DNA of 64,000 nucleotides from Pseudomonadota bacterium (GCA_022709365.1 JAKLIY010000011.1:44251-108250), one strand, 5' to 3'. Positions 40,812 through 50,894 are shown, numbered from the stretch's first letter. Notes: generated from the letters alone by a model not told the origin. Program-made: numbers and translations.

Positions 40812-42375
40812 CCAGAATCGCCGCCCGCAACGATTCCACATCCTCGTCGCCGTCGGTTTTCAGCGGCTGCTCATCCGGTGCCGGTGGTTCGACATACCGC
40901 AATTGTCGCTCCAGCACCGCCACATCGGCCTCAGCGGCATCATTGCCGCGCTCCCGCCGCGCCGCCACCCGTTCGCGCAAGGTGTCCGCATCCGCCCCGC
41001 ATTCCAGCAGAATGAACGGTACGCCCTGTCGGGCCGCCAGTTCCCGGAATGGTTCCCGATGAGTGCGTTTCATAAAGGTGGCGTCCACCAGCACCGAATG
41101 GCCTGCTGCCAGCAACTGGTCGGCCAATGCCAACAGGCGCTGATAAGTGCGGGCGCTGGCCTCGGCGGTGTACAACCCCTGACCGAGACTGGAGCGGCTA
41201 TCGTCCAGCGGGCCGAGGCCAAACAGCCGCTTGCGTTCGACATCGGCGCGGATGCGCAGCGCACCGGGCAAGACTTCCAGTAATTGACCCGTCCGGCGCG
41301 ATTTGCCGGAACCGGAAACTCCGTGGGTGATCAATAGAAACGGCGCAGGTTCCTGAGTCAGCGCCAGCGCCAGGCGCAAATAGTCCCGGCAACGCTCACC
41401 GGCGGCGGTGCGGTCAGCAACGGCAATTTCCGCCTGACCGGCCTGAATCGCGTTGACCTTGGCGCGCACCATCGCCCGATACACCTGGTAGTAGGTCAGC
41501 AGCGCCATCCCGGCAAAATCGCCGCTGAATTCCAGCCAGGTATTCAGCAACCGCCGGGCAAAGCGCTCAGCGCCGCGTGAATGCAGGTCCATGGTTAGAA
41601 AAGCCAGATCATTCACTACGTCGATCCAGCGGAGCGCGTCGTTAAATTCGATGCAATCAAAAATGGTAATCTGGCCGTCGTCGGTCAGAATCATGTTGCC
41701 CAGATGCAGGTCGCCATGACCTTCGCGGATCCAGCCGCTCGCCTTGCGCTCCAGCAACCGGGGCCGCAGCCTTTCGGAAGCCTCCAACGTCCAGCGCTCT
41801 ACTTCAGCCAGGATGGCCAGATCGGCAGGATCGCTCAACCGGGGGCGGGTACAGGTAAAATCATCGAGCATCGGTTGGCGAACCTGTTCCGGTTCCCCGA
41901 ACGGGGCCGCCGGATCGGCTGCTGAAATTGTGCGCTGAAAATCCGCCAACTGACGGGCCAGCGCCTCGATATGGCGGGATTCCAGCCGGCCAGCGGCCAG
42001 CACCTGGTCCAGCAACGCTTCTTGGGAAAAGCGATGCATCCGCACGGCATACTCGATCGCCGGCTCGCTGCCCAGAACCGGCTGAACCGGACTGCCGCCA
42101 ATCGGGAGGCAATCGAGGTAAAGATCCGGCGCTAACCGTCTGTTCAGGCGCAATTCCTGCTCGCAATAGTAGTGACGACGCGCCAGACTGGTAAAATCCA
42201 GAAACCCCAGATTCACGGGTTTTTTAATTTTGTAGGCATAGTCGCCGGCCAGCAAAACGTGTGAAATATGCGTTTGCAGATGCTCGACAGTCGCGACCGG
42301 ATGCGGATAGCAAGCCGGTTGCCGTAGTGCGGCGATCAACGCGGACTGATCAAAGGGTTCATCGGGGAAGGGCAC
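40795..42375 (-). CDS. APH-like kinase fused to a P-loop ATPase/kinase
   Basis: 526 residues. N-terminal half is an aminoglycoside-phosphotransferase-like kinase: lysine region ISHVLLAGDYAYKIKKPVNL, catalytic loop IREGHGDLHLGNM and IFDCIEFND. C-terminal half is an AAA/zeta-toxin-like kinase fold with ITHGVSGSGKSRRTGQLL (about residue 345). Both nucleotide sites appear intact. The fusion is common in proteobacteria and of unknown substrate; antibiotic resistance should not be inferred. Convergent with recO. Confidence 0.85.
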   Translation of the reverse strand: MPFPDEPFDQSALIAALRQPACYPHPVATVEHLQTHISHVLLAGDYAYKIKKPVNLGFLDFTSLARRHYYCEQELRLNRRLAPDLYLDCLPIGGSPVQPVLGSEPAIEYAVRMHRFSQEALLDQVLAAGRLESRHIEALARQLADFQRTISAADPAAPFGEPEQVRQPMLDDFTCTRPRLSDPADLAILAEVERWTLEASERLRPRLLERKASGWIREGHGDLHLGNMILTDDGQITIFDCIEFNDALRWIDVVNDLAFLTMDLHSRGAERFARRLLNTWLEFSGDFAGMALLTYYQVYRAMVRAKVNAIQAGQAEIAVADRTAAGERCRDYLRLALALTQEPAPFLLITHGVSGSGKSRRTGQLLEVLPGALRIRADVERKRLFGLGPLDDSRSSLGQGLYTAEASARTYQRLLALADQLLAAGHSVLVDATFMKRTHREPFRELAARQGVPFILLECGADADTLRERVAARRERGNDAAEADVAVLERQLRYVEPPAPDEQPLKTDGDEDVESLRAAILATPPV

Positions 42376-42483
42376 GGACCGCCTCCAAAACCTGATTGTA
42401 AAAATTCAAACCGTAGGATAAGACAGAATGACCGGCGCTTGCCCAGCGGATTGACCCTGCTGCAGGTCCGGACGGGAACTGAT

Positions 42484-44979
42484 ATGGCGAAAAGTCGATG
42501 GGCGCATAAATCTGCACCGTGGCCGCTGAGCATGGTGCGCTCGCTGTTGTCTCTGATTGTTTCCTTGCTGCTGGGTGGGGCGCTGCTAGGCGCGCTCGGT
42601 CTCGGCGTCTACATGTTGTACCTGGATGCGGTGATCCGTGCCGAATTCGATCAGAAGCGCTGGGCGATGCCGGCCAAAGTCTATGCGCGACCGCTGGAAT
42701 TGTTTGAAAGCATGTCGCTGAGCGCCGCCGCCTTCGCTGAGGAACTCAAACTACTGCGTTACCACGATGTCAACTGCCCCGAGGAGCCGCCCCCGCCGCC
42801 CTCGGACAACAACAAGCGCCGCATCAAGCGCAAAGCGCCGCCGAAACCAAAAATCTGCGCGCCGCCGCCCAATGGTGGGGAGTCGCCGACCAAAGCCGGC
42901 AGTTATGCGCGTAATGGCGAAGTCTTCGAGGTGGCGACCCGCGACTTCACCTTTTGGGACGGCGCTGAACCGACCCGCAGAGTTCGGTTGACCTTCGCCG
43001 GCAACATTCTGGTGGAAATCACTAGTCTGGACGGCCAGGAAAAGCCGGGCCTGTTGCGGCTGGATCCGCCGGAAATCGCCGGCATCTATCCCTCTCACTA
43101 CGAAGATCGCATCCTGCTCAAGGGCGAAGATTTACCGCCAGCGCTGGTTGATACCTTACTGGCAGTCGAGGATCGGTCGTTCTTTGAACATGCCGGCATC
43201 AATCCCAAAGGCATTTTCCGGGCGCTGGTCGCCAATTTGCGCGCCGGACGGACCGTGCAGGGCGGCAGCACCTTGACCCAGCAGTTGGTCAAGAACCTGT
43301 TTCTCAGCAATGAGCGAACGCTGAAGCGCAAGATCAACGAAGTACTGATGGCGATTCTGATCGACGCACGCTACGGCAAGAATGAAATTCTGGAGGCGTA
43401 CAGTAACGCCATCTATCTCGGCCAAGACGGCAGTCGGGCGATTCATGGATTTGGTCTGGCCAGCCAGTTCTATTTCGGCGAACCGCTGGAAGAACTGGAT
43501 CTGCATCAGATCGCCCTGCTGGTGGGCATGATCAAGGGTCCCTCGCTGTATGACCCGCGCAAACACCCGGAGCAGGCTAAAGAACGCCGTACTCTGGTGT
43601 TGGAGATCATGGCGGAACAGAACTTAATCAGCACTGAAGACGCTACGATTGCTAATGAGATGGCGCTAGACGTGACGCCGAAAACCGCCAGCGGCATCAC
43701 CGCCTATCCGGCCTTTCTGGAACTGGTGCAACGCCAATTACGGCAATACTACAAAGCGGACGATCTGCTGTCGGAAGGTCTGCGCGTGTTCACTACGCTC
43801 GATCCCCGCACCCAGGCAGTCGTGGAAAACACTATCGCCAGCCAGTTGCCAGAACTGGAAAAAAGTCAGCGCCGGGCGCGACCCTTACAGGGTGCGGCGG
43901 TGGTCACCGACACGCAGAGCGGCGAGGTGCTGGCCATCGTCGGGGACCGCGAACCGAAGGCCCTTGGCTTTAACCGGGCGCTGGACGCCAAGCGGCTGGC
44001 CGGTTCGCTGATCAAACCGATTGTCTATCTGACGGCCCTGGAACAGCCCGAGCGCTATACACTGGTGACCTTGCTGAATGACAGTCCACTGGTGTATACC
44101 GCCAGCGGCCAACGCTGGACCCCGGCCAATTATGATCACCGCTATCACGGCCGGGTGCCCTTACGCGATGCGCTGGCCCGTTCCTACAACATTCCGGCGG
44201 TGCGGGTCGGGCTGGACATGGACGTGATCAACGTCGTTGAAATGCTGCGGCGGCTGGGATTTCAACGCGATTTGAAGCCCTATCCCTCCTTGCTGCTGGG
44301 CGCGTTTGAAGCATCGCCCTTCGAAATCGCCCAGGTCTACGCGAGCATCGCCAGCGGCGGTTTCCATATTCCATTGCGCGCCATTCGGGAAGTCACTGAC
44401 TCTAGCGGTCAATCGTTGCAGCACTACAGTCTGGATGTGGAGAAGGCGGTCGAATCCGGTCCGGCCTATTTGATCACCCACGCCATGCAGCAGGTCGTGA
44501 AAGCCGGGACCGCCAGCGCAGTGAAGAGCAGGCTGTCGCCCGATCTGAAGTTGGCGGGTAAAACCGGCACGACCGATGATTATCGCGACAGTTGGTTTGC
44601 CGGATTCAGCGGCAACCGACTGGCGGTGGTCTGGCTGGGACGTGATGACAATAAACCGACCGGATTCAGCGGCTCCAGCGGCGCACTGCCGGTCTGGATC
44701 GATTTAATGGCGGGTTTGTCTCTCGAGCCGTTGGATACGCCGCCGCCCGCCGATATCGAGGAAATCCGGGTCGATCCCCGCAGCGGATTACGGCTGGGGG
44801 CCGGTTGCGGGCGCGGCCAGCCCGTGCCCTTCCTGATCGGCTCCGGACCGCAAAGATCGGCATCCTGTGGCAGTGGTTCTTCCGCCGACCGCCGCCCCGC
44901 AAAACCGTCGAGCGCTTCTCCTGACAACGCCAGCGGACCCAATGGAATGAGTGATTTTTTCCGGCAATTAATGGAGTAA
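42484..44979 (+). CDS. mrcB: Penicillin-binding protein 1B (bifunctional)
   Basis: About 831 residues. Cytoplasmic tail and membrane anchor (VRSLLSLIVSLLLGGALLGA), a UB2H-like region, glycosyltransferase GT51 (AVEDRSFFEHAGINPKGIFR, GGSTLTQQLVKNLFL), then transpeptidase with SxxK in SLIKPIVY, SYN in ARSYNIPAV and KTGTTDDYRD. A basic proline-rich insert (PPPPPSDNNKRRIKRKAPPK, about residue 115) is unusual. The C-terminus is short, rich in Ser/Gly/Pro. ATG 42484; the frame opens 15 codons earlier. Alone between divergent and lipoprotein genes. Confidence 0.94.
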   Translation: MAKSRWAHKSAPWPLSMVRSLLSLIVSLLLGGALLGALGLGVYMLYLDAVIRAEFDQKRWAMPAKVYARPLELFESMSLSAAAFAEELKLLRYHDVNCPEEPPPPPSDNNKRRIKRKAPPKPKICAPPPNGGESPTKAGSYARNGEVFEVATRDFTFWDGAEPTRRVRLTFAGNILVEITSLDGQEKPGLLRLDPPEIAGIYPSHYEDRILLKGEDLPPALVDTLLAVEDRSFFEHAGINPKGIFRALVANLRAGRTVQGGSTLTQQLVKNLFLSNERTLKRKINEVLMAILIDARYGKNEILEAYSNAIYLGQDGSRAIHGFGLASQFYFGEPLEELDLHQIALLVGMIKGPSLYDPRKHPEQAKERRTLVLEIMAEQNLISTEDATIANEMALDVTPKTASGITAYPAFLELVQRQLRQYYKADDLLSEGLRVFTTLDPRTQAVVENTIASQLPELEKSQRRARPLQGAAVVTDTQSGEVLAIVGDREPKALGFNRALDAKRLAGSLIKPIVYLTALEQPERYTLVTLLNDSPLVYTASGQRWTPANYDHRYHGRVPLRDALARSYNIPAVRVGLDMDVINVVEMLRRLGFQRDLKPYPSLLLGAFEASPFEIAQVYASIASGGFHIPLRAIREVTDSSGQSLQHYSLDVEKAVESGPAYLITHAMQQVVKAGTASAVKSRLSPDLKLAGKTGTTDDYRDSWFAGFSGNRLAVVWLGRDDNKPTGFSGSSGALPVWIDLMAGLSLEPLDTPPPADIEEIRVDPRSGLRLGAGCGRGQPVPFLIGSGPQRSASCGSGSSADRRPAKPSSASPDNASGPNGMSDFFRQLME

Positions 44980-45115
44980 GAAGTGGATAGCCACTGGGAT
45001 TTGGCGGATTGCGCATGGCAACCGTAGCGGCGAATAGGTTAAAGTTCAATCTAATCACCAATTACATTGGGGTTTGGCGGCGTCTATTCAAAGTCGCCGA
45101 ACCCGGGAGAAAGCC

Positions 45116-46114
45116 ATGAACCGATTTTTAAAGCCCAGTGCGGGTCTGTTGATGCTGACATTGGGAATTGCAGGTTGCGCGACATCGCCTTTTTCACCGC
45201 CGCCCAGCAAGGCCGCCAAGCCAGCAGCTAAAGCGCCGGTGGTTGATCGCAGTATCCGGCAACCGTCGGCTTATCCAGCGCCGCCATCCCAGCAGCCCTA
45301 TCCATCTCCTCAGATAGAAGTGGGACAGTTGCCACGCGAAGATCCGTTGACGCCGCGCGAATATTCTTCCGCCTATCCGGGGACACCCTATCCTGCTGAA
45401 CGGTATCCGGCTGCGCCAGCGGCTCCATACCCTGCGCCGGCCTATTCTAATGGAGCGGGTTCTGCGCCAGCGACGTCGGCCTATCCCCCGGCAGCGGGCG
45501 GTGCTTATCAGCCGCCGGCCTATCCGCCAGGCGCGGCCTACCCGCAGCCGACCGCTCCGTCTGCTCCAGCCGCGCCTGCGCCGAGTTTACCGCCTAAACA
45601 GCAATCAGTCGCGCCGAGGCCACCGCGTCCCGCTGTCCCCGAGCCGACAAAAGAGGCTGTGGCTTTGGCGCCACCCGTCGTAACGGAACCCGCTCCACCG
45701 GCCGCGCCCGAGGTGCCGGCCGCGCCGCGTCCAGCTCCTCCTCCCCCCCGTCCAGCCGAACTGCCGCCGGCGGAAATCACCCGCGAGGGTAATCAGGCGG
45801 TGGTGGCGCTGCTCGACAGCGCCGACAAATACGTTAAGGGCGGGCAACTGGACAAGGCCGGCGCGGCCTTGGAACGAGCGCTGCGGATCGAACCGCGCAA
45901 CGCGGGCATCTGGCACGATCTGGCGCAAATCCGCCTGCATCAGGGTCAATATCAGCAAGCGGAATCGCTGGCCAGCAAATCCAACAATCTGGCCAACGGC
46001 AACCGGTCCTTGCAATCCCGCAACTGGAAACTGATCTCTGTCGCCCGCAAGGCCGGCGGTAATACCGCTGGTGCGGAAGAAGCCGAGGCGCAAGCCTCTT
46101 TGCTGTCGCGCTGA
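45116..46114 (+). CDS. TPR lipoprotein with a Pro/Tyr-rich linker
   Basis: 332 residues. Lipoprotein signal ending LGIAGC (lipobox, Cys near residue 21). A long low-complexity stretch follows, rich in Ala-Tyr-Pro units (AYPAPPSQQPYPSP, AYPPAAGGAYQPPAYPPGAA), then Pro/Ala, and a C-terminal domain with two TPR-like helices (GQLDKAGAALERALRIEPRN; LHQGQYQQAESLASKSNNLA). The neighbour upstream is PBP1b; LpoB, its activator in E. coli, is also a Pro-rich lipoprotein, but the C-terminal fold here differs. A role as PBP1b partner is inference. ATG 45116 follows GGGAGA. Confidence 0.85.
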   Translation: MNRFLKPSAGLLMLTLGIAGCATSPFSPPPSKAAKPAAKAPVVDRSIRQPSAYPAPPSQQPYPSPQIEVGQLPREDPLTPREYSSAYPGTPYPAERYPAAPAAPYPAPAYSNGAGSAPATSAYPPAAGGAYQPPAYPPGAAYPQPTAPSAPAAPAPSLPPKQQSVAPRPPRPAVPEPTKEAVALAPPVVTEPAPPAAPEVPAAPRPAPPPPRPAELPPAEITREGNQAVVALLDSADKYVKGGQLDKAGAALERALRIEPRNAGIWHDLAQIRLHQGQYQQAESLASKSNNLANGNRSLQSRNWKLISVARKAGGNTAGAEEAEAQASLLSR

Positions 46115-46133
46115 CCTCGACTGGAACACCGTC

Positions 46134-48041
46134 ATGGACGTTGCTGATCTGCTGGGACCTCAAGGCCCGCTGGCGAAGCAACCGGGCTTTGCGCCGCGCC
46201 TTCAGCAACAACAAATGGCGGCAGCGGTCGACGCCATTCTCCAGGAAGGCGGGACGTTGATTGTCGAGGCCGGGACCGGCACCGGCAAAACCTACGCCTA
46301 CCTGATTCCCGCGCTACAGTCCGGGGCGCGGGTCATCATTTCCACCGGCACCCGGCATTTGCAGGATCAGCTCTACCACCGCGATTTGCCGGTGGTGCGC
46401 CAAGCGCTGAAAAACCCGGTGAAAATCGCTTTGTTGAAAGGACGCAGCAACTATCTTTGCCCGTACCGTTTGCGCCTGACTACTCAGGAAGGGCGTCTGA
46501 CTTCCCTTGATCAGGTGGCCGAATTGCGGCGCATTCGGACTTGGGCGAAACGCACCCGTCACGGCGATATTGCCGAAGTCGCTGACGTGCCGGAGAACTC
46601 CTCGATCTGGCCGCAGGTGACCTCGACCGTGGATAACTGCCTGGGTTCCGACTGCCCGGATTTCGCGGACTGCTTTTTCGCCAAGGCGCGGCGCGAAGCG
46701 CAGGAAGCCGAACTGCTGGTCATTAACCATCATCTGTTTTTCGCCGATATGGCGATTCGGGAAACTGGCTTTGCTGAACTGTTGCCCGGCGCTGAGGCGA
46801 TCATTCTCGACGAGGCGCATCTCTTGCCGGAAATTGCCGGCTTCTTTTTTGGGAAGTCGCTGAGCAGTTGGCAACTGCTCGACCTGGCGCGGGATACGAT
46901 GGTGGAACAGGCCCGGGATGCGCCTGATTTCCCGGATTTGCGCGATCGGGCGGCGGCGCTGGATACGGCAGCGGCGGTCGTGCGCGAGGCGCTGGGACTG
47001 GCTGATCGTCGCGCTCAGTGGCGGGAGGTCGCTGAGCAGCCATCGGTGCTGAATGTTGTAGCGAACCTGGCTTTGACGCTGAACGCCTTGCAGAAAGCGT
47101 TGCAGGAGGCGGCCCAGCGCGGCAAGGGTTTGGAGAGTTGCTGCCGGCGCTGTGAAGATTTTGTGCAACGCTGGAATCTGCTGGCGGAGGTGCCTGACTT
47201 TCCGGAACAGGTGCGCTGGTTTGAGACTCGGGGGCGCGGTTTCATTCTCACTTCAACCCCACTGGATGTGGCGCCGACCTTTCAGGGACGAATGGCGGCG
47301 CAACCGGGCGCGTGGATTTTTACTTCTGCTACGCTGGCGGTGGGGCCAAGTTTCAACCATTTTGCAACGCGGCTGGGTTTGACTGATTACGCGGCGCTAC
47401 GCCTGGACAGCCCGTTCGATTTCGCCCGCAACACGTTGCTCTATCACCCGCCGGAATTGCCTGATCCCAGTGCGCCGCATTACACGACGGCGCTGCTGGA
47501 GGCGATCTTGCCCGTGCTGGACGCCAGTCAGGGGCGGGCGTTTTTGCTGTTCACCAGTTACCGGGCACTGCGGGAAGCGGAGGCTTGGTTGGCGGGGCGT
47601 TTGCCCTATCCGCTGCTAGCGCAGGGCGCGTTACCGAAAGCGGCGTTGCTGAAACGATTTCGGGACTTGGGCAACGCGGTGTTGCTGGGAACCGCGAGTT
47701 TTTGGGAAGGGGTGGATGTGCGCGGCGAGGCGCTGTCCTGCGTCGTGATTGATCGGCTGCCTTTTGCTGCGCCGAACGATCCGGTGTTGCAGGCGCGCAT
47801 TGAGTCATTGCGCCAGCGCGGCGAGAATCCGTTCATGACCTATCAACTGCCCCAGGCGGTCATCACGCTGAAACAGGGCGTGGGCCGGCTGATCCGCGAT
47901 GTCAGCGACCGGGGCGTGCTGGTGCTGGGCGATCCCCGGTTGCTGAGCAAATCCTACGGGCAAATCTTCTTGGACAGTCTACCGCCGATGCCCCGGACCC
48001 GCCAGTTGGAACGGGTGCAGGCGTTTTTTGCAGCGTACTAG
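46134..48041 (+). CDS. yoaA: DinG-family helicase YoaA
   Basis: 635 residues, XPD-like 5'-3' helicase. Walker A VEAGTGTGKTYAYLIPAL, four iron-sulfur cysteines (CPYRLRL; CLGSDCPDFADCFFAKAR), DEAH box ILDEAHLLPEIAG, and C-terminal motif VI QGVGRLIRDVSDRG. The 635-residue length and cluster favour YoaA over DinG; YoaA works with the DNA polymerase III chi subunit in damage tolerance. ATG 46134; the frame opens earlier inside the lipoprotein gene. Confidence 0.9.
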   Translation: MDVADLLGPQGPLAKQPGFAPRLQQQQMAAAVDAILQEGGTLIVEAGTGTGKTYAYLIPALQSGARVIISTGTRHLQDQLYHRDLPVVRQALKNPVKIALLKGRSNYLCPYRLRLTTQEGRLTSLDQVAELRRIRTWAKRTRHGDIAEVADVPENSSIWPQVTSTVDNCLGSDCPDFADCFFAKARREAQEAELLVINHHLFFADMAIRETGFAELLPGAEAIILDEAHLLPEIAGFFFGKSLSSWQLLDLARDTMVEQARDAPDFPDLRDRAAALDTAAAVVREALGLADRRAQWREVAEQPSVLNVVANLALTLNALQKALQEAAQRGKGLESCCRRCEDFVQRWNLLAEVPDFPEQVRWFETRGRGFILTSTPLDVAPTFQGRMAAQPGAWIFTSATLAVGPSFNHFATRLGLTDYAALRLDSPFDFARNTLLYHPPELPDPSAPHYTTALLEAILPVLDASQGRAFLLFTSYRALREAEAWLAGRLPYPLLAQGALPKAALLKRFRDLGNAVLLGTASFWEGVDVRGEALSCVVIDRLPFAAPNDPVLQARIESLRQRGENPFMTYQLPQAVITLKQGVGRLIRDVSDRGVLVLGDPRLLSKSYGQIFLDSLPPMPRTRQLERVQAFFAAY

Positions 48042-48104
48042 GGATGCTGGCGACAGCCGCGAAGAAGTGCAACAGCGACTTGAGCAACGGGCGCCGACCC
48101 GGCA

Positions 48105-48395
48105 TCACTCTGGAGAGTCGATCATGATGATGACGGCGCAAAAACTGGCGAGAAGAGCGTCACCAGAAACACCGTTTTCACCATCAGTTCGTTGCTCCAG
48201 CGTAAATCGCGGTTGTCGAACACCGGCAGATAGCGGGTTTCGATGAATTCGGCCTAAATCCCCGGTGCGGTAGAACTGCTTATGGTCTGAAAAATCGCGG
48301 ATAATCACGACCGGGGCATGGTCATCACACACCTTTTCGATCATCTCCGCAAAATGGCCGAAAGCGTTCGAATAGGCAATGACATTCATTTTCAC
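48105..48395 (-). pseudogene. Truncated Phd/YefM-type antitoxin remnant
   Basis: The frame begins MNVIAYSNAFGHFAEMIEKV then CDDHAPVVI, the N-terminal half of Phd/YefM antitoxins (strand-helix-strand dimer that binds operator DNA). The continuation (HKQFYRTGDLGRIHRNPLSA) does not fit the family and ends at 48105; no Txe/YoeB-type toxin is present. It appears to be a fragment joined to unrelated sequence. Confidence 0.6.
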
Positions 48396-48401
48396 CTCAT
48401 T

Positions 48402-48794
48402 TCATTTAATCAACTTCAGCGCCGCCGAGTTGATGCAATAGCGCAGTCCAGTCGGTTGCGGGCCATCGTCGAACACATGGCCCAGATGCGCCCCGCAATC
48501 CGCGCACAGGACTTCAGTGCGGCGCATGAACAGGCTTTGGTCATCGGCGGTGGCGACATTCTCGGCGGCTGCCGGTTGCCAGAAACTGGGCCAGCCGCTG
48601 CCGGAATCGAACTTGGTTTCCGCATCGAACAGCGGCGCACCGCAGCAGGCGCAGCGATAAACGCCGGGATCGTGGCAGTCGTAATACGCGCCGGTAAACG
48701 CGGGTTCAGTCCCCTTCTGGCGGCAGATACGATACTGATCCGGGGTCAGTTGCGCACGCCATTCGGCGTCGGTTTTAGCAATCTTGTGATTCAT
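48402..48794 (-). CDS. msrB: Peptide-methionine (R)-S-oxide reductase
   Basis: 130 residues. Zinc-binding CxxC pairs CACC and CADC, the fold motif [23 protein letters not shown], and the catalytic cysteine in [10 protein letters not shown]. It reduces methionine-R-sulfoxide in proteins with thioredoxin. Full length and intact. It lies between a toxin-antitoxin remnant and the antiporter gene on the same strand. Confidence 0.95.
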   Translation of the reverse strand: MNHKIAKTDAEWRAQLTPDQYRICRQKGTEPAFTGAYYDCHDPGVYRCACCGAPLFDAETKFDSGSGWPSFWQPAAAENVATADDQSLFMRRTEVLCADCGAHLGHVFDDGPQPTGLRYCINSAALKLIK

Positions 48795-48853
48795 AGCGGT
48801 TCCTCAAAGTAGCGGGATAGCCAACGCATAGACCACGTCCGCGCCTGGAGGTG

Positions 48854-50449
48854 TCAGATCGCGGCATTGTTCGACTCAACCCGCTTCTGCAAAGCTTCCC
48901 AAACGTGTTCAGCCAGGCCAACGCCCACCTCATTGAAAGCGAGAAACGTCATATTCGCGCCCGCCGCCTTGAGCGACTGTTCTTCCTCAGGATAGTTGCT
49001 GACGGCTCCAATCAACCCGGCAAAGCCGCGTCGCCGCAACTGCCGGCTGGCGATGTGCTTGGCTTCCGGGTCCGGCATCGCCAGCAACACCGCCTTAATG
49101 CCGTCCAGCCGCACGCGGTGCCAGAAACCGGGGTCTTCCGCGTCGGCGTACACCACGCGCCGCCCCTCATGCACATGCCGCTCGATCTTGGTCAAGTCCG
49201 AGTCGATGCCCGACACCATCAATACCTTGTGCGGATGTTCCGGGACGTTCTGGCGCTTTTTGAGGAAGTCATAGGCCGAGGTTCCGGCATGGCCCATGCC
49301 GATAATCAGAATCTGGGTGCTGCCCAGCGACACCGGTTGCTCGTCGGGATGATGGTCGGGAAGCTCGAAGGGCGTCAGTCGATCCTCGAACCGCTCGTAC
49401 AGGACATGGGCAAAGCGGTTAATCGGCGCAGCGATGACGAAGGACAACGCGACGGTAATGGCTAACAGCACCAGCCAGTTCGCATCCAGTTGACCGTTAT
49501 TGACCATGAATTGCACCACGATCAGGGTAAATTCGCTGTAGCTGGTTAGTGCCAGTGCAGCCAGAAAAGCGGTGCGCGCCCGCAAGCGGAAACGGATCAG
49601 GATGAAGAAAAACAGCGCGGCCTTGAGTGGCAGTAATAGCGCCAACAGCACTGCCCCTCCCAAAGTTGCCAGGCTTGGCCAGCCCATCAGGCCGATTTGC
49701 AGGAAAAAACCGACTAGCAGCACTTCCTTGAGCGACCACACGGCGCGGGACAGTTCCATGGCTTTCGGGTGGCCGACCAGCAACACCCCCAGCAACAGCG
49801 CGCCCAGTTCCGAACTGAGGCCGAGATGTTCAAAACCCAGTCCGCCGACCACCAGCGCCAGCGCCAGTCCATAGAGCGTCAACAGTTCATCGTGACCGCT
49901 CCAATCCAGCAACCGGGTCACCAGCGGGCGCAGCAACGGCAGACCTAATACCAGCAGCGCCCATGGCGACGGGGCCGCCGCGCCGGCGAAAGCCATCAGC
50001 GCCAGCGCCGCCAAATCCTGAATAATCAGAATGCCAATCGCCAGCCGGCCATGAAAGGCGCGCAGTTCCGCTTTTTCCTCCAGCGCCTTGGCAGCCAGCA
50101 CCGTGCTGGAAAAACCCAGAGTCGTCGCCAGCACCAGCGCCTGCCAGACCGGCAGGGTCACGACGGCCAGGAAACCCAGGCCGAGTAACCCGCCGCTGAT
50201 CGCCAGATGCAACAGTCCGCCGCCCCACACTTCGGGCCGCGCCAGACTCTTGATCCGCAGTTTCAGCCCGACACTGAATAACAGCAGCAACACGCCGGCA
50301 TGGGCGATATGATCGAGCAGCGCGCTGCCGTGTTGGCCCAGCGCATTCAGAACAAAGCCGGCAGCCAGATAACCGACCAGCGCCGGCAGGCCGAGGTGGC
50401 GAGAGAACAGGCCCAACAGAAAGGCCAGTGCAAGCCAAAACGCATCCAT
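48854..50449 (-). CDS. CPA2-family cation/proton antiporter with NAD-binding (TrkA-N) domain
   Basis: 531 residues. About 12 membrane helices of the Kef/YbaL type (SRHLGLPALVGYLAAGFVLN, LVLATTLGFSSTVLAAKALE), then a cytoplasmic RCK_N Rossmann domain (QILIIGMGHAGTSAYDFLKK, about residue 385; VVYADAEDPGFWHRV). It probably exports K+ or Na+ against protons, gated by nucleotide or redox ligands. There is no KefF/KefG ancillary gene beside it. The end SNYPEEEQSLKAAGANMTFL matches family. Confidence 0.9.
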   Translation of the reverse strand: MDAFWLALAFLLGLFSRHLGLPALVGYLAAGFVLNALGQHGSALLDHIAHAGVLLLLFSVGLKLRIKSLARPEVWGGGLLHLAISGGLLGLGFLAVVTLPVWQALVLATTLGFSSTVLAAKALEEKAELRAFHGRLAIGILIIQDLAALALMAFAGAAAPSPWALLVLGLPLLRPLVTRLLDWSGHDELLTLYGLALALVVGGLGFEHLGLSSELGALLLGVLLVGHPKAMELSRAVWSLKEVLLVGFFLQIGLMGWPSLATLGGAVLLALLLPLKAALFFFILIRFRLRARTAFLAALALTSYSEFTLIVVQFMVNNGQLDANWLVLLAITVALSFVIAAPINRFAHVLYERFEDRLTPFELPDHHPDEQPVSLGSTQILIIGMGHAGTSAYDFLKKRQNVPEHPHKVLMVSGIDSDLTKIERHVHEGRRVVYADAEDPGFWHRVRLDGIKAVLLAMPDPEAKHIASRQLRRRGFAGLIGAVSNYPEEEQSLKAAGANMTFLAFNEVGVGLAEHVWEALQKRVESNNAAI

Positions 50450-50506
50450 GGGTGAATGAAACTCCGAGACGATAAGCGATAGACGGAATGGAACAGCCTG
50501 GACGTT

Positions 50507-50749
50507 CTACGCCTTCTTGAGCACCTGAACGGCGTACAGCAGCACGATCGCGCCCACCGTGGCGGTGATCAGATGGCCGATCAGTCCCATCGCTGCGAAG
50601 CCCATCAGCCGGAACAGAAATCCGCCCACAAAAGCGCCAATCACGCCAATAATCAGATTACCCACCAGCCCCATGCCGCTGCCGCGCATGAAGTTCGTGG
50701 CAATCCAGCCAGCGATCAGGCCAATCAACAAAAAGCCAATTAAATCCAT
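50507..50749 (-). CDS. GlsB/YeaQ/YmgE small membrane protein
   Basis: 80 residues, three hydrophobic segments with glycine-zipper spacing (IGFLLIGLIAGWIATNFMRG, GLVGNLIIGVIGAFVGGFLF, GHLITATVGAIVLLYAV). This is the transglycosylase-associated family induced by stress. GGAG precedes the ATG. Not coupled to the antiporter (58-base gap). Confidence 0.92.
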   Translation of the reverse strand: MDLIGFLLIGLIAGWIATNFMRGSGMGLVGNLIIGVIGAFVGGFLFRLMGFAAMGLIGHLITATVGAIVLLYAVQVLKKA

Positions 50750-50894
50750 GGGAATCTCCTATGCAGGTTGGGTTGAACAGATTTAATAATAACTGATCGG
50801 ACTGGGAATCGCCCGGAGACGACGCCCGGTCTGGCCGGGAAAGGGCGATACAATGTTAGCCTAGGGCAACGCTATCGGTGATTTTGGGCGTCGT

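Noticed and set aside
40795..42375. Aminoglycoside resistance gene
   Set aside because: The APH-like domain is part of a common fusion of unknown substrate in a housekeeping context; there is no mobile element nearby.
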